Shown in pieces: positions 35,109 to 43,937 of a DNA stretch of 64,000 nucleotides. Location: positions 19,337 to 83,336 of the forward strand of contig NZ_JAAXGE010000012.1 of NCBI RefSeq assembly GCF_014750685.1, written 5' to 3'. Every line of letters begins with the position of its first letter. The stretch's first letter is position 1. Under the pieces are notes generated by a model that was not told where the DNA came from, did no database searches, and was given only the letters and a program-made list of their open reading frames with translations. Both the position numbers and the translations under genes were made by a program. Source of the stretch: Bacteroides sp. GM023. GTDB lineage: Bacteria; Bacteroidota; Bacteroidia; Bacteroidales; Bacteroidaceae.

Positions 35109-36382
35109 TGAATACAAAATATTATGATGTATTAGTAGCAGGTGCAGGTCCTGCCGGAATATGTGCGGCTGTAGCCGCTGCCCGGCAGGGGGCACATGTT
35201 GCTCTTATCGAAAGATATGGAGTCATTGGAGGTAATCTGACCGCTGGGTATGTCGGTCCTATTCTCGGTAGTGTAGGTAAGAACACTATGCGCGATGAGG
35301 TTTGTTCTATTCTTGGCGTCAAAGACAATGACTGGATTGGGGAGCATGGAAATGCTCACGATTTTGAAGAGGCAAAACTTACATTGGCAGAATTTGTTGC
35401 GAAGGAAAAGAATATCGATGTCTTTTTGCAATGTTGTGTGTCGGATGTTATTCGTGACGGAAAGGTGATAAAAGGCATTAAGTGCGCAAGTAACGAGGGG
35501 ACACTCTGTTTTGAGGCTGCAGTTACCATAGATTGCACTGGCGATGCAGTGGTGTCTTTTCTTGCCGGTGCAAAAATAGAAAAAGGGCGCAATGACGGTC
35601 TTATGCAGCCTGTAACCCTTGAATATACTATTGACGGAGTAGATGAATCAAAGGGGCTTATTTGCATTGGAGATGTAGATGATGTTCAACTTAATGGCGA
35701 GCGTTTCCTTGATTGGTGTAAAAAGAAAGCTGACGACGGTAAACTTCCCCCAATTCTTGCTGCTGTACGTTTGCATCCATCAGTCAGATCGGGTTGCCGT
35801 CAAGTAAATACGACACAGGTCAATAGAGTGGATATAACTTCAGTAGGATCTATTTTCACCGCTGATCTTGAACTTAGACAACAGATACGTCTCCTGACTC
35901 AATTTTTGAGAGAAAATTTGCCGGGTTACGAGAACTGTAGAGTGATCGGAAGTGGTACAACAACTGGAGTGCGTGAAAGCCGCAGAGTGATGGGCGACTA
36001 TATGATTGATGCCGATGAGATGGCGGAAGGCTGCCGCTTTGCTGATGTGGTAGTACATAAAGCATTGTTCATTGTCGATATACATAATCCTGACGGAGCC
36101 GGACAGGCGGAACCGAGCATACAATATTGCAAACCATACGATTTGCCGTATCGTTGTTTTCTCCCGTTGGGCTTAGAAGGGCTTCTTGTGGCGGGACGGT
36201 GCATATCGGGTACTCACAGAGCCCACGCTTCATACCGTGTCATGAGTATTTGCATGGCAATGGGAGAGGCTGTTGGTATTGCTGCTGCCATGAGTGCATC
36301 GCAGAATTGTACTCCGCGTGCTCTCGATGTAGGAGAGTTGCAGCGACGGCTTGAATCGTTAGGCGTAGAGCTATTCGATTAA
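35108..36382 (+). CDS. FAD-dependent oxidoreductase, second copy (PUL2)
   Basis: The 424-residue protein starts at the last base of the previous gene's stop codon. The FAD-binding motif VLVAGAGPAGICAAVAAARQG is near residues 7-27 (cited as a motif; it follows GxGxxG), then ERYGVIGGNLTAGYVGPI, and near the C-terminus GLEGLLVAGRCISGTHRA. It belongs to the same family as the protein at 23048 but is only moderately similar. No signal peptide, so cytoplasmic. Two members in one operon suggest two successive oxidations, or the two ends of one substrate. The electron acceptor is not indicated. Confidence 0.85.
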   Translation: MNTKYYDVLVAGAGPAGICAAVAAARQGAHVALIERYGVIGGNLTAGYVGPILGSVGKNTMRDEVCSILGVKDNDWIGEHGNAHDFEEAKLTLAEFVAKEKNIDVFLQCCVSDVIRDGKVIKGIKCASNEGTLCFEAAVTIDCTGDAVVSFLAGAKIEKGRNDGLMQPVTLEYTIDGVDESKGLICIGDVDDVQLNGERFLDWCKKKADDGKLPPILAAVRLHPSVRSGCRQVNTTQVNRVDITSVGSIFTADLELRQQIRLLTQFLRENLPGYENCRVIGSGTTTGVRESRRVMGDYMIDADEMAEGCRFADVVVHKALFIVDIHNPDGAGQAEPSIQYCKPYDLPYRCFLPLGLEGLLVAGRCISGTHRAHASYRVMSICMAMGEAVGIAAAMSASQNCTPRALDVGELQRRLESLGVELFD

Positions 36383-36422
36383 CGTAGAACATAATCATAC
36401 TTTAAATTTATAGAGCATACTT

Positions 36423-38660
36423 ATGAAAAAAATATATTTGTCTGTCGTGTGCTTATTGGTCTCTATTCCCCTTATCGCCCAGTTGTATGTTGAGCCGGAG
36501 AAGGAAGTAGAGTGCTCTGTCTTCTTGGCAAAGGAAGGACGGGGGCGAGCACAGCAAGGACTTGAAATATGGGATGATTACATATTCTCGTGCGAGGATG
36601 GAGGGCATGTGAATATATATGATTTCAAAAGTGCAGATTCGAAACCCTTAGCAGGCTTTGAACTGGCTTCCTCCCATCCTGACAACCATGTAAATAATGT
36701 ATGTTTTGGTGTTGAGACAAAACGAGGAGCATCATTTCCTTTACTATATATAACAAATGGCAAGGTAGGAAGTGAATTGGAATGGTTGTGTTTTGTAGAG
36801 AGTATAACTCGCCGTGGGAAACGTTTTAGCAGCGAAATTGTACAGACAATCGAACTAGATGGTTCGAAGTGGGCGGAGAAAGGGTATGTCTCTATCTTCG
36901 GAGCGCCGAGTTGGCTGGTCGATCGGGAACGTGGCTTTATATGGATATTTTCGGCACGTAAGCGTACGGTAGCGAAAGTGACAAAGAATGCATGGGAGAA
37001 CCAGTATGTCGCCACCAAGTTCCGCATACCATCGTTAAGTGAGGGTGCAAAGGTGCGGCTTGACCAAAATGACATTCTTGATCAGGTGGTGTTTCCCTAT
37101 GATGTATGGTTCACGCAAGCGGGCTGTATGCATGATGGTAAAATATACTATTGCTTCGGAGTTGGGAAGCAAGATGACAACCGTCCTTCCTGCATCCGGG
37201 TGTATGATACTGATACGCGGACAATTACTGCACGATACAATGTGCAGGAACAAGTCATTTACGAACCGGAAGATATTGTGATAAAAGATGGAGCCATGTA
37301 TGTCAATACCAATACAAACGCAAAAAAGACATCCGACCTTCCTTGCATATTCAAACTCTCTCTTCCGAAAGAAAAGCCGATAGCGGAGAATCCTCTTGAC
37401 GAGATACGCAGGGAACCGGAACGTGCAGGTGGCGTGTATTATGTGACCGATCTTTCACATACGGTTACGCCGGCACCAAAAGGCTATAAGCCATTCTATA
37501 TAAATGGTTATTTCCGTCACGGAGCACGTCAGATAGACGATGCGGTAACTTATCCTGCCATATACGGCGTATTGGAGAAAGCTCATGATACGAACAACCT
37601 TACAGACTTCGGGAAGGCTCTATACGAACGCCTTGAACCGTTCAAGATGAATGTGTTCTATAAAGAAGGTGATCTGACACAGATCGGTTATCGCCAGACG
37701 CGGGAAATAGGCCGAAGAATGGTACAAAACTATCCTGAAGTATTTGAAAACCATCCTTGTTTGAAAACTAACGCGACAAATGTACTTCGAGTGGCAGCTA
37801 CAATGCAATCGGTGAATTCGGGGATTTTGTCACTGAAACCCGAGCTTGAATGGGCAGAGATAGACAACTCTCGTTCGTTTCTTACCACACTGAATCCTTA
37901 TGGCAATGTATGTCCCGACAGAAGTCCGCTCGATAAATATATACTTGGTAAGGAAAATAGTTGGTCTAAAAAATATCATTCATACATAGATGAAAAGTTG
38001 GATGTTGATGTTTTTTTCACAAGGCTATTTATAGACATTACACAAATAGAAAGCGAGTATGATAAATATGACCTTGTCCATCGCTTCTGGTTAATGGCGT
38101 CGCTTATGCAATGTCTCGACCGGCAAGTGCCTATCTGGGATATCTTTACAGAAAAGGAAATATTGGCTTGGGCAGAAATCGAAAACTATAAGTATTTTGC
38201 GCAGAAGGGGCCTGAACCCGTATCCCACGGGAGGAGTTGGGGGCTTGCATCGCGCACGTTACGTCATCTATTAGACGAATCTGCTGAAGATATTGCTCGT
38301 GAACGTCATGGTATAAATCTCAACTTCGGACACGATGGCGTTCTTATGGCCATCTTGACAAATCTACAGGTTGGGACGTGGGCACGTGAGGCAAGTAATT
38401 CCAAAGAAGCTTTGCAGAGCTGGAAGTATTGGGATATTCCGATGGGGGCGAATCTTCAGATGATATTTTATCAATCGGAAGACAGTTCGGATATTCTAGT
38501 CAAGTTTATGCTGAATGAAAAAGATATTCAGCTGCCGCTTGAAGCGGTTGAAGCATCTTATTACAAATGGAACGAGGTTTATAAATTCTATATAGAACAT
38601 TGCGACAAGGTTGAAAGATCACTTGCCGAAACATTGAAATTATCATATGGAGACTTTTAA
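36423..38660 (+). CDS. Periplasmic fusion: beta-propeller-like domain plus MINPP-like histidine phosphatase
   Basis: The 745-residue protein has a signal peptide ending in IPLIAQ. Residues of about 25-335 contain repeated strand patterns with YIFSCEDGGHVNIYDF, CIRVYDTDTRTITARYN and EDIVIKDGAMYVNT, typical of a propeller. From about residue 345 the protein is a histidine phosphatase related to the enzyme at 2167: GYKPFYINGYFRHGARQ gives RHGAR at 365-369, and GHD lies at 636-638. The C-terminal DILVKFMLNEKDIQLPLE matches DILVKVLLNEKETKLPVK of the other protein. The second motif is HD, the classical acid phosphatase form, instead of HE. The propeller could bind substrate or a membrane partner. 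It overlaps the next gene by 14 bases. Confidence 0.82.
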   Translation: MKKIYLSVVCLLVSIPLIAQLYVEPEKEVECSVFLAKEGRGRAQQGLEIWDDYIFSCEDGGHVNIYDFKSADSKPLAGFELASSHPDNHVNNVCFGVETKRGASFPLLYITNGKVGSELEWLCFVESITRRGKRFSSEIVQTIELDGSKWAEKGYVSIFGAPSWLVDRERGFIWIFSARKRTVAKVTKNAWENQYVATKFRIPSLSEGAKVRLDQNDILDQVVFPYDVWFTQAGCMHDGKIYYCFGVGKQDDNRPSCIRVYDTDTRTITARYNVQEQVIYEPEDIVIKDGAMYVNTNTNAKKTSDLPCIFKLSLPKEKPIAENPLDEIRREPERAGGVYYVTDLSHTVTPAPKGYKPFYINGYFRHGARQIDDAVTYPAIYGVLEKAHDTNNLTDFGKALYERLEPFKMNVFYKEGDLTQIGYRQTREIGRRMVQNYPEVFENHPCLKTNATNVLRVAATMQSVNSGILSLKPELEWAEIDNSRSFLTTLNPYGNVCPDRSPLDKYILGKENSWSKKYHSYIDEKLDVDVFFTRLFIDITQIESEYDKYDLVHRFWLMASLMQCLDRQVPIWDIFTEKEILAWAEIENYKYFAQKGPEPVSHGRSWGLASRTLRHLLDESAEDIARERHGINLNFGHDGVLMAILTNLQVGTWAREASNSKEALQSWKYWDIPMGANLQMIFYQSEDSSDILVKFMLNEKDIQLPLEAVEASYYKWNEVYKFYIEHCDKVERSLAETLKLSYGDF

Positions 38661-39969
38661 ATACAATCGTGCTGAAATTAAAGCCGGAATAGTACATTTC
38701 GGCGTTGGGAACTTCCACCGTGCACATCTCGAAGCTTACACAAATCTTTTGCTTGAAGATCCGTCACAAAAATGCTGGGGGGTGTTTGGGGCAATGATTA
38801 TGCCTACAGACGGGCTGCTGTTCAACGCCCTCAAAGAGGAGGATGGCATATATCAGTTAACGACATGCAGCCCTTCCGGCGAACGACATAGCATGTTGAT
38901 TGGCTCTCTTATCGAACTCGCATGGGGGGAAATGGATAGTGAGCCGATTATTGCTAAAATAGCATCGGAAGAGATAAAAATCATCACCTTAACCATTACT
39001 GAAGGGGGATATAAGGCCGATTTGGATAAACCGCGCACTGTATTCTGGTATGTAGCCGAAGGACTTAAACGTCGAATGGAGCAAGATTTGCCGATTACGA
39101 TTCTTTCGTGCGATAACATGCAACAGAATGGCAATGCTGCAAAATGTGCGTTTATGTCATACTTCGAAGCGAAATATCCCGAGGTGGCAGCGTGGGCAGA
39201 AAAGAAAGTGACGTTCCCCAATTCGATGGTGGATAGAATCACTCCTGCGACAAAATCGGGGAAGATTACTAATGTGTGCTGTGAAGATTTCATACAATGT
39301 GTCGTTGAAGATAATTTCATTGCAGGCCGCCCTGCATGGGAGAAAGTGGGAGTTACATTCACGGACGATGTGACCCCGTATGAAATCATGAAATTAAGTC
39401 TTCTCAATGCATCGCATACACTTTTATCTTATCCTGCCTATATGGAGGGATTTAGGAAGGTTGATACTGTATTGGCAGATGAGAGGTACCGCACAATGAT
39501 AAAGTTGTTTATGAACAGGGACGTCACTCCTTATGTTCCGGTTCCCGAGGGAGTTGATCTTGAAGCGTATAAAGATTTGCTTATCAAACGATTCTCAAAC
39601 AAGGCGATAAGCGATCAAGTATCGCGACTTTGCGGTGATGGCATCGCGAAGTTTGCAGTCTATGTAGTACCCATACTCAAACAGATGTTACGGGATGGAA
39701 AGGATATTTCGATAGAGGCTTTCCTGGTAGCTGTTTATTGCAAATATCTTATAGGTGCACACACGGAGTCTGGGGAGAATATAACTATTTTCGAACCTCA
39801 CATTACTCCGGCGGACAAGATGCTGATTTCCGGAGGATCACCAGTTGAGTTCTTGAAAATATCGCCTTTTGTGTCATTGGAACTAGACAAATATCCTGTA
39901 TTTATGGAAAAGTATGAGCTGTTTTATGGCATGAGCGTAGCAGAAGGATTAAAGGTCTTATTGCAGTAA
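38647..39969 (+). CDS. Mannitol dehydrogenase-family polyol oxidoreductase
   Basis: The 440-residue protein has the long-chain polyol dehydrogenase signatures. The NAD-binding GVGNFHRAHLEAY is at residues 19-31. The catalytic region KLSLLNASH lies at 249-257, with K249 the expected catalytic base and N254 and H257 its usual companions. Family members interconvert mannitol/fructose, arabitol/xylulose, or fructuronate/mannonate. It is cytoplasmic and is encoded with a 14-base overlap after the phosphatase fusion. With the zinc dehydrogenase and fructokinase downstream, hexitol to fructose is the most economical reading, but uronate chemistry cannot be excluded. Confidence 0.88.
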   Translation: METFKYNRAEIKAGIVHFGVGNFHRAHLEAYTNLLLEDPSQKCWGVFGAMIMPTDGLLFNALKEEDGIYQLTTCSPSGERHSMLIGSLIELAWGEMDSEPIIAKIASEEIKIITLTITEGGYKADLDKPRTVFWYVAEGLKRRMEQDLPITILSCDNMQQNGNAAKCAFMSYFEAKYPEVAAWAEKKVTFPNSMVDRITPATKSGKITNVCCEDFIQCVVEDNFIAGRPAWEKVGVTFTDDVTPYEIMKLSLLNASHTLLSYPAYMEGFRKVDTVLADERYRTMIKLFMNRDVTPYVPVPEGVDLEAYKDLLIKRFSNKAISDQVSRLCGDGIAKFAVYVVPILKQMLRDGKDISIEAFLVAVYCKYLIGAHTESGENITIFEPHITPADKMLISGGSPVEFLKISPFVSLELDKYPVFMEKYELFYGMSVAEGLKVLLQ

Positions 39970-39990
39970 ACAACTAAAAACAACAAAACC

Positions 39991-41076
39991 ATGAAGAAGT
40001 TTTTTATTCCGGTTGTTCTGTTACTGTTGTGTGTAGTATCGGTTTCGGCACAAAAACAGATTGAAGCATCTACACTTAACCTGATAGGTAAGCCGTTTGA
40101 ATTGACCCCCAATCCATATCATAGAGTCGATACATTGGTTTATAAGGGTTTTAATCGGACGGAGAATCGGCAAGTTCGTTGCCCGGCTGGTATGGCTGTA
40201 CTGTTTAAAACAAACACACGTAATATACATATTACGACAAAGTGGGGGTATGTATATTCGAGTAACTCGACAATGCCAATCTCTTATAAGGGATACGATC
40301 TTTATATCAAAAATGCGGACGGACAATGGCAGTATGCGGCAAGTGGTTCATCGAAAGCGTATAAAAGTGAACGTATTGAGACGTTTGCACTTATAGAGAA
40401 TATGGATGGTACAATGCACGAATGCATGATGTATATGCCGATGTATTCAGAGGTTATTTCTTGTAAGATAGGGATAGATGACGATGCTGTTATCGAGTCG
40501 TTGAAGTCGGATTTTCGGCATAAGATAGTGGTATATGGCTCTTCATTTACGCAAGGGGTAAGTACGGAACGGTCAGGCATGAGTTATCCTATGCAATTTA
40601 TGCGTAATACAGGTTTTCAAATCGCGTCGCTGGCAACAAGCGGACGTTGTTTGATGCAACCATACATGACAGACATCCTTGTGGAGATAAAGGCTGATGC
40701 TTTTATATTCGATACATTTTCGAATCCTGATGCAGAACTGATAAAAGAGCGCCTGATGCCGTTTATCGATCGGCTCATAGCAGCACATCCGGCCACTCCG
40801 TTGATATTTCAGCGTACTATCTATCGCGAACGACGCACATTCGACACAGTTCTTGATGCGAAAGAACGGGCTAAGGCCGCAACTGTAGAAGAGTTGTTCG
40901 CGAAAATTCTTGTTGACCCGAAATACAAAGATGTTTATCTGATTACGCCTAATGCCTCCGATGCACATGAGACATCGGTCGATGGAACTCACCCTAATAG
41001 TTATGGATATACACTTTGGGCTAAGTCGATAGAGGCTTCGGTAATAGAAATCTTAAATAAATATGGAATAAAATGA
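39991..41076 (+). CDS. Secreted SGNH/GDSL hydrolase (probable carbohydrate esterase)
   Basis: The 361-residue protein has a signal peptide ending in SVSAQ. The N-terminal beta-sandwich (about 25-170) contains the YKGYDLYIK segment, matching the GxDLY domain often found ahead of this esterase type. The SGNH domain follows: block I YGSSFTQGVS with candidate nucleophile S185, and block V DGTHPNSYGY with D331 and H334. Such enzymes remove acetyl or other acyl groups from carbohydrates. Located in PUL2, it probably de-esterifies the substrate outside the cytoplasm. Its stop overlaps the next start by ATGA. Confidence 0.87.
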   Translation: MKKFFIPVVLLLLCVVSVSAQKQIEASTLNLIGKPFELTPNPYHRVDTLVYKGFNRTENRQVRCPAGMAVLFKTNTRNIHITTKWGYVYSSNSTMPISYKGYDLYIKNADGQWQYAASGSSKAYKSERIETFALIENMDGTMHECMMYMPMYSEVISCKIGIDDDAVIESLKSDFRHKIVVYGSSFTQGVSTERSGMSYPMQFMRNTGFQIASLATSGRCLMQPYMTDILVEIKADAFIFDTFSNPDAELIKERLMPFIDRLIAAHPATPLIFQRTIYRERRTFDTVLDAKERAKAATVEELFAKILVDPKYKDVYLITPNASDAHETSVDGTHPNSYGYTLWAKSIEASVIEILNKYGIK

Positions 41077-42101
41077 GACAAGCCGTATTAGTAGAACCGA
41101 AACATATAGAGTTTCGTGAAGTCGAGGCACCTAAAGCGTCAGACTTGAAAGAACATCAGGTTCTTCTGAACATAAAACGAATAGGTATTTGTGGAAGTGA
41201 AATACATTCTTATCATGGATGCCATCCGGCAACTTCCTACCCGGTAGTTCAAGGGCATGAGTATTCGGGAGTGGTAGTCGCTACGGGGACGGCGGTCACG
41301 ATATGCAAGTCGGGCGATGTTGTTACTGCACGCCCGCAACTAGTGTGCGGGAAGTGTAAACCTTGTAAAAGAGGCGAGTACAATATTTGTGAAGAACTGA
41401 AGGTGCAGGCCTTTCAGGCAAATGGAGCCGCACAAGATTTTTTTGTGGTAGATGATGACAGGATTGCAGTGTTGCCTAAAGATATGCCGCTTGATTATGG
41501 TGCTATGATAGAACCGGTGGCAGTTGGTGCGCACGCAACCGTGCGTGGCGGCGACTTGAAAGGTAAAAATGTGATTGTATCGGGTGCCGGAACGATTGGC
41601 AATCTTGTGGCTCAGTTCGCAAAAGCCAGAGGAGCGAAACAAGTTCTAATTACTGATGTGAGTGACTTCAGACTTGAAATGGCCCGTAAATGTGGCATAG
41701 CGAATACGCTTAATGTAGCTAAGACACCATTCAAGGAAGGAGTTAAGAGTATTTTTGGAGATGAAGGTTTCCAAGCCGCATTCGAAGTCGCCGGGGTTGA
41801 GTCAAGCATTTGTTCACTCATGGAATGTATTGAGAAGGGGAGTACCATCGTTGTGGTAGCAGTATTTGACAAAGATCCATCGCTTAGTATGTTTTATTTA
41901 GGAGAACACGAATTGAAACTAAACGGAACGATGATGTATCGCCATGAAGATTATCTTACAGCTGTCGATATGGTAAGTTCGGGATCTATCCATCTCGAAC
42001 CGCTTATTTCGAATCGCTTCCTGTTTGAACAGTATGACGAAGCATACAAATTTATAGACGAGAACCGTGCGACATCCATGAAAATAATTATTAAATTATA
42101 A
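41073..42101 (+). CDS. Zinc-dependent polyol dehydrogenase (sorbitol dehydrogenase-like MDR)
   Basis: The 342-residue protein belongs to the medium-chain zinc alcohol dehydrogenases. Catalytic zinc ligands are C40 (IGICGSE) and H62-E63 (GHEYSG). The structural zinc site is C92, C95, C98 and C106 in CGKCKPCKRGEYNIC. The NAD-binding turn is VSGAGTIGNLVAQFA near residue 170. Relatives oxidise sorbitol, L-iditol, idonate or threonine. It is cytoplasmic, translationally coupled to the esterase gene by ATGA, and 4 bases ahead of the fructokinase gene. In this setting sorbitol-type oxidation to fructose is likely but not proved. Confidence 0.88.
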   Translation: MRQAVLVEPKHIEFREVEAPKASDLKEHQVLLNIKRIGICGSEIHSYHGCHPATSYPVVQGHEYSGVVVATGTAVTICKSGDVVTARPQLVCGKCKPCKRGEYNICEELKVQAFQANGAAQDFFVVDDDRIAVLPKDMPLDYGAMIEPVAVGAHATVRGGDLKGKNVIVSGAGTIGNLVAQFAKARGAKQVLITDVSDFRLEMARKCGIANTLNVAKTPFKEGVKSIFGDEGFQAAFEVAGVESSICSLMECIEKGSTIVVVAVFDKDPSLSMFYLGEHELKLNGTMMYRHEDYLTAVDMVSSGSIHLEPLISNRFLFEQYDEAYKFIDENRATSMKIIIKL

Positions 42102-42105
42102 AACC

Positions 42106-42972
42106 ATGAAAATAATAGGTATAGGAGAAGTTGTTTGGGACTGCTTCCCGGAAGGTAAAAGACTTGGCGGAGCACCTATCAATTTCTGTTTTTTTGCAAA
42201 AGAGTTGGGAGCAGATTCGTATCCTGTTACGGCAATAGGTGAAGATGAACTTGGTGATGAAACGATTGTGGTGCTTAAAAAGACCGGACTTGATTTAAGA
42301 TATGTTTCTCGTAATTGTTTGCCGACGGGTAAAGTGCTCGTGTCGTTGAATGAGGCTGGCGTTCCGCAATATAACATTGTTGAGAATGTTGCTTGGGATG
42401 CAATCGAGTGTAGTCGTGCAACAATGGAGCTTGTTAGCGATGCGGACGTTGTTTGCTGGGGCTCTTTGGCACAGCGAAGTGAGAAGTCACGTACTTCAAT
42501 CTTGAAGTTTATAGATGCTGTGCCGAACACATCATTGAAGGTTTTTGATATTAATATCAGGCAACATTTTTATTCGACAAACTTAATTGTGGAATCATTG
42601 GAAAAGGCAAATGTTCTCAAATTAAATGAGGACGAGTTGCCGTTGCTGATTTCTCTTCTTTCCCTTTCGACTGATTTTGTTGAAGCTATCGCAGAACTTA
42701 TTTCTCGTTTCTCACTTAAATACGTCATATTTACGCAGGGCGCAGTACGCAGTGGAATATACGATGCAAGTGGGGAGGTTTCATCCATCGACACGCCCAA
42801 AGTCGAGGTAGCCGATACTGTAGGTGCAGGCGATTCGTTTACTGCTACCTTTGTCGTTAACATGCTTAGAGGTGAATCGGTGGTAGAATCGCACCGCAGG
42901 GCGGTAGATGTCTCGGCATATACTTGTACACAAAGAGGAGCAATCAATCCACTACCCGACAGTCAAAAGTAA
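42106..42972 (+). CDS. PfkB-family sugar kinase, probable fructokinase
   Basis: The 288-residue protein shows the PfkB fold. The start is GIGEVVWDCFPEGKRLGGAP, signature 1 lies around INFCFFAKELGADSYPVTA, and signature 2 is DTVGAGDSFTATF with catalytic D243. The N-terminal sequence and KVFDINIRQHFYS closely resemble the fructokinase of the Bacteroides fructan locus as I remember it. It would convert fructose to fructose 6-phosphate in the cytoplasm and so end the PUL2 pathway. It is the last gene of the operon and is followed by a terminator at 43057. Confidence 0.9.
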   Translation: MKIIGIGEVVWDCFPEGKRLGGAPINFCFFAKELGADSYPVTAIGEDELGDETIVVLKKTGLDLRYVSRNCLPTGKVLVSLNEAGVPQYNIVENVAWDAIECSRATMELVSDADVVCWGSLAQRSEKSRTSILKFIDAVPNTSLKVFDINIRQHFYSTNLIVESLEKANVLKLNEDELPLLISLLSLSTDFVEAIAELISRFSLKYVIFTQGAVRSGIYDASGEVSSIDTPKVEVADTVGAGDSFTATFVVNMLRGESVVESHRRAVDVSAYTCTQRGAINPLPDSQK

Positions 42973-43056
42973 TGATACTGTATCTTTGGAAAGAAGTAAG
43001 TAGGATATATCGAAATCTTCGATTAAAGGAGAATATGTCATAGTGTGAGGATGAGA

Positions 43057-43096
43057 TAAAAGAGATAGGTACCTAAGTGCTTATCTCTTTTAATTT
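43057..43096 (+). terminator. Intrinsic terminator of PUL2
   Basis: A perfect 11-bp stem pairs TAAAAGAGATA (43057-43067) with TATCTCTTTTA (43082-43092), followed by ATTT. It lies 85 bases after the fructokinase stop, in the 300-base gap before PUL3. Confidence 0.8.
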
Positions 43097-43242
43097 GGGG
43101 ATTTATATTGTTCAGGATTGATTTTTACTCTGGTTGATAGCTTATTTTTAGAACTGAATATGATAGGATATATGGAATATAAGTACTCTTTATCCTTCAG
43201 GAGATACTTGTATAGATATTAGGTTAATTAGGACAATTTCTC

Positions 43243-43250
43243 TAAATTTG
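43243..43250 (+). promoter_or_regulatory. -7 element for the PUL3 sigma/anti-sigma genes
   Basis: TAAATTTG matches TAnnTTTG and lies 26 bases before the sigma factor ATG. No exact TTTG was found at -33. The remainder of the gap (43097-43240) shows no gene. Confidence 0.5.
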
Positions 43251-43275
43251 CGGCATTAACTCGACTAATACATCC

Positions 43276-43866
43276 ATGGAGCATACTGAAACTTTAATAA
43301 TAGAGCAGTTGAAACTAGGCAATGAAGATGCCTGGCAATACATCTATGACCATCATTATGCCCTGTTATGTCATATTGCCAATAGTTATGTGAAAGATCA
43401 GTTCGTGGCTGAAACCATTGTCGGAGATACCATTTTTCATGTTTGGGAGATTCGTGAAACCTTGGAAATATCCGTTTCCATCCGTAGCTATTTGCTAAGG
43501 GCTGTCCGCAACCGCTGCATTAATTATTTCAATTCAGAACGGGAAAAGAGAGAAATCGCGTTTTCCGCCCTTATGCCTGATGAAATATCGGATGATAAAA
43601 TCATATTGACCGACTCGCATCCATTAGGCATGTTATTAGAACGTGAACTGGAAGAAGAAATCTATAAAGCCATTGATAAACTTCCCGACGAATGTCGTCG
43701 TGTATTCGATAAAAGTCGTTTTGAAGGAAAATCATACGAAGAAATATCTCAAGACCTCGGTATCTCCATTAATACCGTTAAATATCATATAAAGAATGCG
43801 TTAGCTTTGCTTCAAAAGCACTTGAGTAAATATCTGGTTACTCTATTTCTATTTTTCTTCAGTTAA
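43276..43866 (+). CDS. ECF RNA polymerase sigma factor (PUL3)
   Basis: The 196-residue protein has sigma region 2 (WQYIYDHHYALLCHIANSYV, then VGDTIFHVWEIRETL and SYLLRAVRNRCINYF) and region 4 (AIDKLPDECRRVFDKSRFEG, then the helix-turn-helix SYEEISQDLGISINTVKYHI). It would activate the downstream PUL3 operon when released by the FecR protein encoded 71 bases later. It ends in a short hydrophobic tail (YLVTLFLFFFS), like the PUL1 sigma factor. Unlike PUL1, the sigma gene is on the same strand as its susC. Confidence 0.93.
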   Translation: MEHTETLIIEQLKLGNEDAWQYIYDHHYALLCHIANSYVKDQFVAETIVGDTIFHVWEIRETLEISVSIRSYLLRAVRNRCINYFNSEREKREIAFSALMPDEISDDKIILTDSHPLGMLLERELEEEIYKAIDKLPDECRRVFDKSRFEGKSYEEISQDLGISINTVKYHIKNALALLQKHLSKYLVTLFLFFFS

Positions 43867-43937
43867 AAACGAAAATAAATCATATTTTGACTACCCTCAA
43901 TTAGAAAACTACTGTCTCCTTTATAGAAAGCAAGAAT

